Below are positions 17,144 through 25,716 of a stretch of 64,000 bases of DNA, piece by piece. Location: positions 1,054,001-1,118,000 of the forward strand of contig CAVWDU010000004.1 of NCBI GenBank assembly GCA_963753815.1, in the 5' to 3' direction. This DNA is from CAVWDU01 sp963753815 (GTDB taxonomy: Bacteria; Pseudomonadota; Gammaproteobacteria; Pseudomonadales; Halieaceae). The stretch's first letter is position 1. Each line of letters begins with the position of its first letter. A program made the position numbers and the translations under genes. A model generated the notes under the pieces. That model was not told the origin of the DNA. It worked only from the letters and a program-made list of their open reading frames with translations, and searched no databases.

Positions 17144-20100
17144 ATGAAACTGCTATCAGACACCCGTTTCTGGGTCATCATCGGTGTCGCCTGCCTGGCC
17201 CTGTTTTTCTGGTTGGCCAGCGGGCTGCTCATGGTAGGCGAACCACCCGCACCGATGCCTCTCACCTACCGCATTCTTCTGCTGGCAGTTCTGTTGATCG
17301 CCGCCGGCAGCCTCGCGTTCGCCATACGTCTCAACGCAGGCCGCACCAACAATGCCGTACTGACCGAAATGGGCGCGATGGACGAGCCCGCCAATCGAGC
17401 GACCATGCTCGATGAAGAGGAAAAGCAATTGCGCGCGAAGTTCGGGGAGGCCACCACCTTTCTGAAAAAGCAGCGGTTCGGCAACAGTGGCAACAAGCAG
17501 CACCTTTACCAATTGCCCTGGTATGTCGTGTTCGGTTCACCGGGTTCAGGAAAAACCACCGCGGTGCGTCAATCCGGACTGAATTTCCCGCTGGACGAGA
17601 TCACCAACGGCAACAGCCTGGGCGGGATTGGCGGGACCCGTAATTGCGACTGGTGGATCACGGACCAGGCCGTGCTGCTAGACACGGCAGGGCGCTACAC
17701 AACCCAGGACAGCGACACGGCACACGATGCCCGCGGTTGGAAAAATTTCCTGGCGTTGCTGCGCAAAAACCGCAAGCGCCAGCCGATCAATGGCGCCGTG
17801 CTCGTCGTGGGCACCGACGAACTGCTGAAGATGGGCGACGATGAGTGGCAGCGCTACACCCAAACCGTAGCGACCCGGCTGCGGGAACTGGTCGACGAAT
17901 TGCAGATGGACTTTCCGGTCTACCTGCTGCTGACCAAGGTCGACCTGCTGGCCGGCTGTCGGGAGTTCTTCGATGGTCTCGACCTGGATGAGCAGAACCA
18001 GATCTGGGGTATCACCCTGCCGCTGAACGCGACGGTGGACGCCCTCGACCCCGAACTCGAGGCACTCAACCGGCGATTGCACACCCAGATTCCGACCAAG
18101 CTGCGTTACGAACGCGACACCCGGCGGCGTCAGGCGATTTACAGTTTCCCCTGGCAGATGGAAAACGTCACCGCCCGACTGCAGGGATTTGTGCAGGACG
18201 TGTTCAGCCGCCAGGGCATCGGCGATCACGCACGTTTCAGGGGGCTCTACCTCACCAGTGCGGTACAGGAGGGCTCACCGATCGAGCGCCTGTTCGCGGG
18301 TGTCACCGGCAGTTTCGGTATCAGCGGCTCTCTGGGTGGAGGTGAGCGACAATCCCGAAGCCTGTTCCTCAAGCAGCTTTTCCCCGGTGTTGTCTTTCGC
18401 GAGGCATTCCTTGCCGGCACCAACTCCGCTCATGACAAGCGCATGCGAGGCCTGCGCGTGGCTGCCTTCGCCGGAATCATAGCGGTTGCGGGCGGGCTGG
18501 CGTTTGCCTGGAGCGGCGCCTTCACCGTTCACCGAAACCTGCTGCAGGAGGCTGAGGCCGACCTGGCGTCGTTCAGTAATGCTCCTGCCACCGCCGGTCA
18601 GCCACTGGAGCAGAACCTGATCGCGCTGGAGCACCTGCAGTCGGCAGCGGGCGTGTTCGATCAGCAGGACCACCCCTGGCTGTCCGGCCTCGGTATGTAC
18701 GACAGTTCGGTCGATGAGGCGGCCAAGGGAGCCTACCTCCGCGCTCTACAAACCGCCGTCGCGCCGGCACTCGGCGGCGAGTTGCTCAACTGGCTGAAAG
18801 CCACCTCGCGCACCGCCTACCTCGATACCTTTGAAACCCTCAAGGCCTACCTCATGCTGGGCGATCCTGCGCACCGGGAACCCGAGTGGCTGGTCGGGTG
18901 GTTACCCGTATCACCCGTACCGGCGATTCAGCAGTCGACCGTGGCAAACAGCCAGCGACACCTGGAGTGGCTGTTCGAACAGGACCCGGACTATGCCCTG
19001 CAGCCGCTGGACGAGACCACCATCGAGCGCACGCGCAATCGCCTGAACCGCATCGCTGCCAGTGACGCAGTGTACAGCCGGATGCGGCGGCTCTACGAGG
19101 GCGAAACCACCGACCTGCTGCCGAGGATGGGGCCTTACTTCACCTCGGTGTTTGAAACAGAGGACCCGGACGGTCTGCTGATGCCGACATTCTTTACCGC
19201 CGCCGGCTACGAGACACTGGATTTCGGGGTCGACTCAGACGCGCTGCGCCAGTGGCTCGGCGACCGCTGGGTGACAGGGGACGACGCCCTGCCCAATCCA
19301 TTGCAGCTGGCCGACACCGCGAACGCGGTCCGCCCGCTGTATGTGCGGGATTACGTGGCCACCTGGCAGCAGTTTCTCGGTGGCATCGCCCTGATTGCGC
19401 CGGGTGATACGGAAATGCTCTCCGACAGTCTCAGCTATCTGTCGGAATCAGCGCTGTCGCCAATGTCGGCCCTGGCGAACGTTGTCGCCGAAGAAACCAC
19501 ACTCCCAAGGCAGAGTGAACTGGCATCCGCGGCAGCGTCGGCGGCTGCAGACGCTGCCGGTAACGCGTTGGCCCGCAAGGCGGGTCGGGCGGGCTCCACG
19601 GCAAGACAACTGGCGAGATCGGTCGACAAACCGAACCTGGTTGATATCCCCGGTGAGGTCGCATCCGAGTTCATCGAACACCACAATATGGTCGCAGGGG
19701 GAGCGGCCAGTAAAGATGCCCGCATCCGCTCGCAAATCGGCGACCTTCGCGACTGGCTTTACGCTGTGAACAATACGCCGGGCCAACCCGCCGGACCCAA
19801 TCCGAGCAACAAACTCAAGCTCACTGCCCGCGACATTCCTGGCCCCTATGCAGGCTGGGTCAGGCAATTGGCCCAGAGCGCGGATCGAACCGCTAACCGC
19901 AAGCAGGCTGGCCGCCTCAACGCGCGCTGGCAACGGCAGGTCGCCGGCCCCTGCCAGCGCGCGTTCAGCAGCCGTTTTCCCTTTTCGACCGGTGCCGACA
20001 GCGACACCACGCTGCGCGATTTCGAAGACTACTTTTCCCCCGACGGGACAGAGAAGACCTTTGTCGACCAGAACCTCAGCCGGGCGATGGAGCGTGATGA

Positions 20101-20578
20101 CGGGACGCTTTCCACGGGTACCAAGTGGTCAATACGCCAGGCTGAACGCATCCGGGAGGCATTTTTCCCCAACGGCAGGGACCTCGGTTTCACCTACCGG
20201 CTCACCCCGATTGACGTCGATGACAAGATCGGCGAGGTCGTGATCGAGTCGGGCCAGAAACAACAGGTTCGCTACCGCCACGGACCGCCGGTACCGCTTG
20301 AGTTGCGCTGGCCCGACGGCGAGACCGGCATTCGCATCACGTTCCGGCGCAAGGATGGCAGCACCCAGAGGCGGGTTATCGACGGTCCATGGGCGATATT
20401 CCGCGCGGTCGACGCAGGCAGGCAGTCAGGCGGAGAACGCTACGCCAGCGTGGATAGCGTTCTCGTCACTTTCACCGACGGAGACTACCGCGCCACCTTC
20501 CGCCTCACCAGTGACAGCCGCATCAACCCGTTCCAGCCCGGATTGCTGGACAAGTACCGGTGTCGCTCCGGCCTATGA
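17144..20578 (+). CDS. tssM: Type VI secretion membrane-complex protein TssM (IcmF)
   Basis: TssM spans the inner membrane and periplasm and links TssL to the lipoprotein TssJ. The 1144-residue protein has two N-terminal spans (about 10-28 and 43-62). A cytoplasmic NTPase domain has an intact Walker A GSPGSGKT (131-138) and the DTAGRY switch. A third span lies near 430-450, followed by a large periplasmic part that ends in the TssM C-terminal barrel region (FRLTSDSRINPFQPG). An Ala-rich segment near 785-830 (ASAAASAAADAAGNALARK) is a likely flexible helix. Its stop overlaps the tagF start (ATGA). Confidence 0.96.
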   Translation: MKLLSDTRFWVIIGVACLALFFWLASGLLMVGEPPAPMPLTYRILLLAVLLIAAGSLAFAIRLNAGRTNNAVLTEMGAMDEPANRATMLDEEEKQLRAKFGEATTFLKKQRFGNSGNKQHLYQLPWYVVFGSPGSGKTTAVRQSGLNFPLDEITNGNSLGGIGGTRNCDWWITDQAVLLDTAGRYTTQDSDTAHDARGWKNFLALLRKNRKRQPINGAVLVVGTDELLKMGDDEWQRYTQTVATRLRELVDELQMDFPVYLLLTKVDLLAGCREFFDGLDLDEQNQIWGITLPLNATVDALDPELEALNRRLHTQIPTKLRYERDTRRRQAIYSFPWQMENVTARLQGFVQDVFSRQGIGDHARFRGLYLTSAVQEGSPIERLFAGVTGSFGISGSLGGGERQSRSLFLKQLFPGVVFREAFLAGTNSAHDKRMRGLRVAAFAGIIAVAGGLAFAWSGAFTVHRNLLQEAEADLASFSNAPATAGQPLEQNLIALEHLQSAAGVFDQQDHPWLSGLGMYDSSVDEAAKGAYLRALQTAVAPALGGELLNWLKATSRTAYLDTFETLKAYLMLGDPAHREPEWLVGWLPVSPVPAIQQSTVANSQRHLEWLFEQDPDYALQPLDETTIERTRNRLNRIAASDAVYSRMRRLYEGETTDLLPRMGPYFTSVFETEDPDGLLMPTFFTAAGYETLDFGVDSDALRQWLGDRWVTGDDALPNPLQLADTANAVRPLYVRDYVATWQQFLGGIALIAPGDTEMLSDSLSYLSESALSPMSALANVVAEETTLPRQSELASAAASAAADAAGNALARKAGRAGSTARQLARSVDKPNLVDIPGEVASEFIEHHNMVAGGAASKDARIRSQIGDLRDWLYAVNNTPGQPAGPNPSNKLKLTARDIPGPYAGWVRQLAQSADRTANRKQAGRLNARWQRQVAGPCQRAFSSRFPFSTGADSDTTLRDFEDYFSPDGTEKTFVDQNLSRAMERDDGTLSTGTKWSIRQAERIREAFFPNGRDLGFTYRLTPIDVDDKIGEVVIESGQKQQVRYRHGPPVPLELRWPDGETGIRITFRRKDGSTQRRVIDGPWAIFRAVDAGRQSGGERYASVDSVLVTFTDGDYRATFRLTSDSRINPFQPGLLDKYRCRSGL

Positions 20579-21222
20579 GCGAGGTTGGCTGTTTCGGCAA
20601 GGTGCCCGCGCACGGCGATTTCGTGTGGCAGGGTCTGCCGGCGCGCTTCGTCACGCCCTGGGATACCTGGCTGCAGGAAACAGTCGTCGGTCTTAAAGAA
20701 GCCCAGCCTGATACCTGGCTGGAGAGCTATCTTCGCAGCCCCATCTGGCGGTTTCTGCTGCGCGACGACGCGCTCGGGCCCGAGACCTGGTGCGGCATCG
20801 TCCTGCCCAGTGTCGACATCGTCGGACGCTATTTCCCTTTCACAGTCGCCGCTCCGTTACCCCGCTATGCCCCGCTCGTATCGACCCAGCGGGCACTGGA
20901 TGCATGGCTTGCGGGGGCCGAGCAGATTGCGTTGGACGCGCTCACCGAAAGCACACCGGTGGAAGACGTCTTGCAGGGCGTTCGGCAGCAGGCGATACCG
21001 GAGATTGTCGAACGTCAATCAGACGAGCAGGTAAGTGACACCAATGTCTGGAGCGGTGAAGCCGCGGCGGGCATGCACTGGGAGGATCAGCTGCTGGAGA
21101 GCCTGATCGGTCACAGTTTCCAGGCACCGTGCCACTGGTCCTGTATTGATGCCGGAACCGGCACCTGCCGCTTTGAGTTGAGCAACGGCTTTAGAACCTT
21201 TGACCGACTGTTTACAGCCTGA
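20575..21222 (+). CDS. tagF: Type VI secretion accessory protein TagF
   Basis: TagF-family proteins are post-translational repressors of T6SS assembly in systems that use the threonine-phosphorylation switch. The 215-residue protein opens GCFGKVPAHGDFV, the family signature, and has WRFLLRDDALG and VGRYFPFTV as in the TagF domain. The ATG overlaps the tssM stop by four bases, so translation is probably coupled. No PppA domain is fused to it; that phosphatase is a separate gene here. Its last 11 bases overlap the convergent gene that follows. Confidence 0.92.
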   Translation: MSEVGCFGKVPAHGDFVWQGLPARFVTPWDTWLQETVVGLKEAQPDTWLESYLRSPIWRFLLRDDALGPETWCGIVLPSVDIVGRYFPFTVAAPLPRYAPLVSTQRALDAWLAGAEQIALDALTESTPVEDVLQGVRQQAIPEIVERQSDEQVSDTNVWSGEAAAGMHWEDQLLESLIGHSFQAPCHWSCIDAGTGTCRFELSNGFRTFDRLFTA

Positions 21223-21847
21223 GTACTTTTTCACCATCGCCACCCGAGGCGATGTCGACGCCACGACCCAGCGCATTGCTGTATAACTGCTCTCGTGCCG
21301 CGGCGGAGAGGTTGGCGGCGAGGTCTATTGACGCGCTGACTCCCCGCGCATAGAGATAAGGCGGCGGCGGGGTGACGACTCCGGCATCCGGCGTGATATT
21401 CCCGGTCGCCCAGAATACCGACATTCCGGCCCAGTGCGCGGGCGCGCGGTTGGGAACTGCGAGGGCAGCGCGGTAGACCGCGACTCGGGCATCGTCTTCG
21501 GGTTTTGCCACCCACTGCCGGCACAACGACAGCACACCCTCCTGCTCTTCCCGGTCGGGGGAGACGATGGCGTTTTCGTCAAGGTACTCGCGGCAGACAC
21601 AGGTAGCCCACCACACCGCTTCACGCTGGGGCAGTGCATGGGACAGCAAGGTTGCGGCGTCAAACCAGTAGGCGTGATTGATCAGGGACTGGAGCACCGT
21701 GCGCAGTGTGGCCCGCGGGGTGACGAAAGAGGCCGTCGCCTGCGACCACTCGAACTGGGCACACAGGTCCTCGAGTGAGACCGGCCTCACCTTGTTGAGG
21801 AGATCAGCGTCACCCGACTGGTGCCCTGGGGGCTGGCCGGCTTTCAT
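21212..21847 (-). CDS. Uncharacterised T6SS-linked protein with AVWWATCVC motif
   Basis: The 211-residue protein is soluble and has no signal peptide. Visible marks are LINHAYWFDAATLLSHALP, REAVWWATCVCREYL, and a Pro-rich stretch with PPPPYLYARGV before a helical C-terminus. Similar small proteins with an AVWWA..C motif occur near type VI genes (I think DUF6931, from memory and unverified). The reading direction is opposite to its neighbours. Its stop lies inside the tagF 3' end (11-base tail-to-tail overlap). No enzymatic motif is visible. It could be a chaperone or adaptor for the system; that is position-based inference. Confidence 0.65.
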   Translation of the reverse strand: MKAGQPPGHQSGDADLLNKVRPVSLEDLCAQFEWSQATASFVTPRATLRTVLQSLINHAYWFDAATLLSHALPQREAVWWATCVCREYLDENAIVSPDREEQEGVLSLCRQWVAKPEDDARVAVYRAALAVPNRAPAHWAGMSVFWATGNITPDAGVVTPPPPYLYARGVSASIDLAANLSAAAREQLYSNALGRGVDIASGGDGEKVLRL

Positions 21848-22217
21848 CGATCGTGAGCGCTGCAGTGGCGCGGATCGCTAAAAGAGGTTCCTGCAGGGCG
21901 CATGGCAGCTCTGTCCCGGACGGTAAGCCAAACGGAATTCACCTTGTCTACATCTCCGGTCAGTCGCAGGTCGGCGAGAATCCTTCGGCAGGACACCGGG
22001 CTGACCCCGGCAGCACGGTTAACCCTGACCCTAGCGGCCTGTGCGTGCACAAGAAGATAAGCAGTCATCTTCGAACTTGTCAAACCGGCCCGCGGATTTC
22101 GGTGCATTGCGTCACGGAAAGGCAGTCCGGACTGGCCGACCGGGCTGCATTGGCGTACGCTGCTGCTCTTGCCAACAGTACCGTCAGAAAGCAAAGCGCA
22201 CGGGGGTCGCCAGCGAC
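21848..22217. other. Gap between the AVWWA gene and the transposase-like gene
   Basis: These 370 bases contain no gene I can support. Frames that cross them have no domain similarity. The region probably holds the promoter of the minus-strand gene and may be scar sequence from the insertion that brought the transposase-like gene. Confidence 0.4.
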
Positions 22218-22826
22218 GTGGGACGGCCAAACCGATTCATGCTCCCCGGGATTCCGCAGCTGCTGAGCCAACGCGGACACAATCGGCTGCCCTGCTTTCT
22301 GGAGGGTGCCGACTATGAATTTTTCATGGAGACCCTGCAGACCAGCGCCGAGACGGCGGAGTGCATTATTCATGCGGCGCTCCTGCTGCCGCACGCATAC
22401 TGGGTACTCGCCAGCCCGGAAACGCCCGACGGCATCGGACGCATGATTCAGCGCACTGGCAGATGCTACGTGCGGTTCTGTAACCGCAAGTATCGCCGGG
22501 AGGGCACGCTCTGGGCCGGTCGCTACCAGGCCTGCCTGGTAGAACCGAGCGACGAGGTAATGGGTAATTGTGTGGAGTACCTCGGGCAGACACCGGAACG
22601 CTCCAGGGTGACGGCGGCCGGAACAACGTGGCCGTGGTCGTATTTCGACAACGACCTGCCTGCCAGGGCCGGAGGTCGGCTCGACGATGACGGCTACCGA
22701 CATATCACCACGGTGCTGCGAATGGGGCTGGTGCTGGGAAGTGAGTCTTTCTGTGACCAGATCGCCGCGGAGTCGGGCCTCAGAACGACACCGGGCGCGC
22801 GCGGCCGCCCGCGAAAAAGTCATTGA
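22218..22826 (+). CDS. IS200/REP-type transposase relative with lost HUH motif
   Basis: The 202-residue protein aligns by eye with REP-associated tyrosine transposases. Shared blocks are PGIPQLLSQRGHNRLPCF, GRMIQRTGRCYVRFCNRKY, GTLWAGRYQACLV, and a tyrosine helix (VEYLGQTPERSRV) before WPWSYFDND. In active members a block like HAYVLMTNHVHLL holds the metal-binding HUH pair. Here the block reads HAALLLPHAYWVLAS, so both histidines are replaced in a gap-free alignment. The Tyr is kept. The frame is intact, which suggests either recent decay or a non-transposase role. GTG 22218 is the likely start (the family opens (M/V)xRPxR); the ribosome site is weak. It sits between tagF and tagH. Confidence 0.75.
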   Translation: MGRPNRFMLPGIPQLLSQRGHNRLPCFLEGADYEFFMETLQTSAETAECIIHAALLLPHAYWVLASPETPDGIGRMIQRTGRCYVRFCNRKYRREGTLWAGRYQACLVEPSDEVMGNCVEYLGQTPERSRVTAAGTTWPWSYFDNDLPARAGGRLDDDGYRHITTVLRMGLVLGSESFCDQIAAESGLRTTPGARGRPRKSH

Positions 22827-22949
22827 AGTACCGGCTGTTTTCGGGCATTTTCAGAGCTGGCAATACACGTCGACAGGGAGAGCAGCGCCACCTGAGTCCG
22901 GCGCTGCAGCGCGGCAAGCGCGGGTGGACTCGGATCAGGTGTTCGGGAT

Positions 22950-24575
22950 ATGTTGAAACTAACCGTCATTGAAGCTCCGCCGGACGAAACGCCAGTGGGA
23001 GCCACCAAGTTACTGGGGCCAACCGGGGGCACCGTCGGTCGCACCCAGGATAACGCCTGGACTCTCACCGACGAGGACAGCCTGCTTTCCCGATGCCACT
23101 TCGAGATCGTTTTTGAAGACGGGGCTTACACCCTGATCGACAAGAGCACCAACGGGTCGTTCCTCAACGACGCGCGGGAACCGCTCGGCAGAGGTAACCG
23201 GGCCCCGATACAGGACGGTGACACGATCCGTCTCGGTGGTTACCGCATCGAGGTGGCAATCGAATCTGTCGGTGCGGAACCGCCCCCGCTCGAGGGCTCA
23301 ACGCCCGACTTTCTCCGTGGGGCAGACGAACCCATCGAGCCCGTCGCGGACGTCGATTCCCCCGTTGCGGACAACGAGCAGGCTATGCCCGGCCCGCCGG
23401 GCTCCGCAGCGGCCTTCGAGGGCGTCGAGGCACAGCCGCTCGCCGACAGCCTCTTCGGGGCGCAAGCGGGCAGCCACTCGACACCGGAGCCCTCTCCCCC
23501 CGCCGGGCTGCTGTCTGACACGCCACCACTTATGGGCGGGGCCGATCATGTTTCTCCGGCACCGAAGTCAGAACCCGCAGGTGAATGGCCGGCAAGAGTG
23601 CCATCGGGCTCTTTCCCGCGTCGCGATACCCCCGTATTTGATACGCCCTCCGCTGACGACAAGGCCATCCCACCGTCGCCGCCACCTGCCGACGACGGGT
23701 TCGCACTCCACGTGCCGGTCGCGGACCAGCCCGCCAGCCCGGCAGATGAACCCGGGCCCGGGGCGAGCGAGGGCCTGATTCCGGATGACTGGTGGGTCGA
23801 AGAGCCGCTGCTCGATTCGCCCGCCGCCCCCCCCGACGCGCCCGACGCGCAGGCCTCGGGTGTGTCTCCCGGCCCGCCACCGATCGCGCAACCAGTCAGT
23901 CGTCCGGGCTCCGGAACGACGCATGCCGAAGCAGCGCGAGAGTCGACAACCACAGGCGAAAGCCACCAGCCCGGCGGCACCGCGGGCGACACAGACCTGC
24001 AGTTGCGCCGGGCGCTGCGCCCGGCACTGGGTACGCACGCCGATGGCCTCACCACCGCAGACCTGGTGCAGGTCGTCGAGGAGCTGGCGGCAATGGCACA
24101 GGTGTCGATACCGAAAATGATGCAGGCGCTGGGCTCACGCACGGAGTTCAAGGACCAGTTGCGGCTGGACCAGACCATGGTCCGCCCTCGCGACAATAAC
24201 CCGTTGAAATTCTGCGCCAGCGCAGAAGAAGCCCAGCAACACATGCTGCTCAACGATCATCCGGGACTGCTGCGGGGACGCCAGGCGATGGATGAGGGGT
24301 TCCATGAGCTGGCCACCCACCAATCGGCATTGGTCGGCGCCCTGCCCGCAGCCTTGCGGGATACGATAAACCATTTCTCCCCTGCGGCGGTCGAATCTGC
24401 CGCCGACAATGACGGCGTGGGTACTTTCGGCCTCGGAAAAGGCAAGACCAGGCTTTGGGATACCTACAGGGAACTTTACACGAAGCTCGCCGAATCGGAC
24501 CAGGGGGCGCTGGAGCGGGTGTTTATGAAAGCGCTCGCGCAGTACTACGAGCGCAGCCTGCGAGCAATGAAGTAG
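22950..24575 (+). CDS. tagH: Type VI secretion FHA-domain protein TagH (Fha)
   Basis: TagH/Fha binds phosphothreonine and turns kinase signals into T6SS assembly. The 541-residue chain has an N-terminal FHA domain (about 25-95) with GRTQDNAWTL, LSRCHFEI and STNGSFLN; the phospho-reading Arg, Ser and Asn are present. A Pro/Ala/Asp-rich linker follows (about 110-340). The C-terminus is the conserved domain of T6SS FHA proteins (about 350-541), with NPLKFCASAEEAQQHML and a YYERSLRAMK end. ATG 22950 follows the transposase-like gene by 123 bases. The linker has Ser/Thr sites that may be kinase targets. Confidence 0.93.
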   Translation: MLKLTVIEAPPDETPVGATKLLGPTGGTVGRTQDNAWTLTDEDSLLSRCHFEIVFEDGAYTLIDKSTNGSFLNDAREPLGRGNRAPIQDGDTIRLGGYRIEVAIESVGAEPPPLEGSTPDFLRGADEPIEPVADVDSPVADNEQAMPGPPGSAAAFEGVEAQPLADSLFGAQAGSHSTPEPSPPAGLLSDTPPLMGGADHVSPAPKSEPAGEWPARVPSGSFPRRDTPVFDTPSADDKAIPPSPPPADDGFALHVPVADQPASPADEPGPGASEGLIPDDWWVEEPLLDSPAAPPDAPDAQASGVSPGPPPIAQPVSRPGSGTTHAEAARESTTTGESHQPGGTAGDTDLQLRRALRPALGTHADGLTTADLVQVVEELAAMAQVSIPKMMQALGSRTEFKDQLRLDQTMVRPRDNNPLKFCASAEEAQQHMLLNDHPGLLRGRQAMDEGFHELATHQSALVGALPAALRDTINHFSPAAVESAADNDGVGTFGLGKGKTRLWDTYRELYTKLAESDQGALERVFMKALAQYYERSLRAMK

Positions 24576-24626
24576 CGGCCGTCGCGAGGGACTCGCGCAC
24601 GCAATGATTCGACCGGAGGATCAAAC

Positions 24627-25094
24627 ATGCTGGGACTAATCAGGGCCACGATGCTGGTTACCGTCGGTGCCTTGGGACTGGCGGGCTGCAGTTCCCTGCC
24701 GCTGGGCGACGGGATAACCGACCTGACCCTGAATATACGGGTAACGAGTGACGCCAACCCGGACGATACGGGGCGCGGCTCACCGGTATACCTGTCCCTG
24801 TTCGAATTGCGGGACACCGGCAGCTTCGAACGGGCCGACTACCTTGCACTGTATAGCGACGCGCGCGCTGCGCTGGGCGGTGCCCTGGTTGACGTCACCG
24901 AGATCGGCCCGCTGTTCCCGGACAGTGCCGAGACGCGTGAACTGAGACTCAATACGGCGACGACTGCTGTTGGCATCATGGGCGGTTTCAACCGTTACAG
25001 CGAGATGCAGACCGGTATTACCGTGACACCGGAACCGGGAGAGGACATGGAAATCGACATTGTTATCGACGGCCGGGGACTGCATCTCGAATAG
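24627..25094 (+). CDS. tssJ: Type VI secretion outer-membrane lipoprotein TssJ
   Basis: TssJ anchors TssM to the outer membrane. The 155-residue precursor has a signal peptide with lipobox LGLAGCSS (Cys at about residue 21). A small beta-sandwich with LTLNIRVTSDANPDDTGRGSPVYLSLFEL is typical of the family. GGAGG lies before ATG 24627. The family length is 150-180 residues, so it is complete. It follows tagH by 51 bases and probably belongs to the tagH-to-tssH transcript. Confidence 0.92.
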   Translation: MLGLIRATMLVTVGALGLAGCSSLPLGDGITDLTLNIRVTSDANPDDTGRGSPVYLSLFELRDTGSFERADYLALYSDARAALGGALVDVTEIGPLFPDSAETRELRLNTATTAVGIMGGFNRYSEMQTGITVTPEPGEDMEIDIVIDGRGLHLE

Positions 25095-25201
25095 CGGCAC
25101 CGATACTTGCAAATAACGCCCAGTGCACTAGCATCAATAGGCTTATCCCTGACCTTTACCCGCCGGGCTGCCGGCCCGCGGCCTCAACTGGAGAGAACAC
25201 A

Positions 25202-25714
25202 ATGGCTGAGAGTGTACACGACAAACTGAAGCGCGTGCGCAAACCCCGCGTGCACATCACCTATGATGTTGAAACCGGTGATGCGCAGGAAAAGAAGGAA
25301 CTCCCCTTTGTAGTGGGCGTCATGGGCGACTACTCCGGCGACAACCAGGCCGCGAAGAAATCACTCAGGGAGCGCAAGTTCGTCAATATAGACCGGGACA
25401 ACTTTGACGAGACCATGAGCAAGATCGCGCCATCCGCCGGCTTCAGGGTCGACAACACACTGGCCGGTGACGGCAGCGAGATGGCCGTGGACCTGCAGTT
25501 CAAGTCTATGGAAGACTTTGAGCCTGAAAACGTGGTTCAGCAGGTCGAGCCGCTGCGCAAGCTGGTCGAGGCCAGAAACAAGCTGCGGGATCTGATGTCG
25601 AAGGCCGACCGCTCCGAGGAACTCGAAAACGTACTGGAACAGGTGCTGCAAAGCTCCGAGGACCTGGCGAAGCTCAGCGCTGAACTGGGTGTCAATGAAG
25701 AGAAGGACGACTGA
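25202..25714 (+). CDS. tssB: Type VI secretion sheath small subunit TssB
   Basis: TssB pairs with TssC to build the contractile sheath. The 170-residue protein has the family's RVHITYDVETG and ELPFVVGVMGDYSG blocks, and a helical C-terminus (LRDLMSKADRSEELENVL). The ATG at 25202 follows GGAGAGAACACA. Only two bases separate its stop from tssC, so equal production of both sheath parts is likely. Confidence 0.96.
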   Translation: MAESVHDKLKRVRKPRVHITYDVETGDAQEKKELPFVVGVMGDYSGDNQAAKKSLRERKFVNIDRDNFDETMSKIAPSAGFRVDNTLAGDGSEMAVDLQFKSMEDFEPENVVQQVEPLRKLVEARNKLRDLMSKADRSEELENVLEQVLQSSEDLAKLSAELGVNEEKDD

Positions 25715-25716
25715 AC

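Noticed and set aside
21853..22266. Possible small plus-strand protein in the gap before the transposase-like gene
   Set aside because: Mixed low-similarity sequence, no ribosome site, and it overlaps the start of the supported gene.
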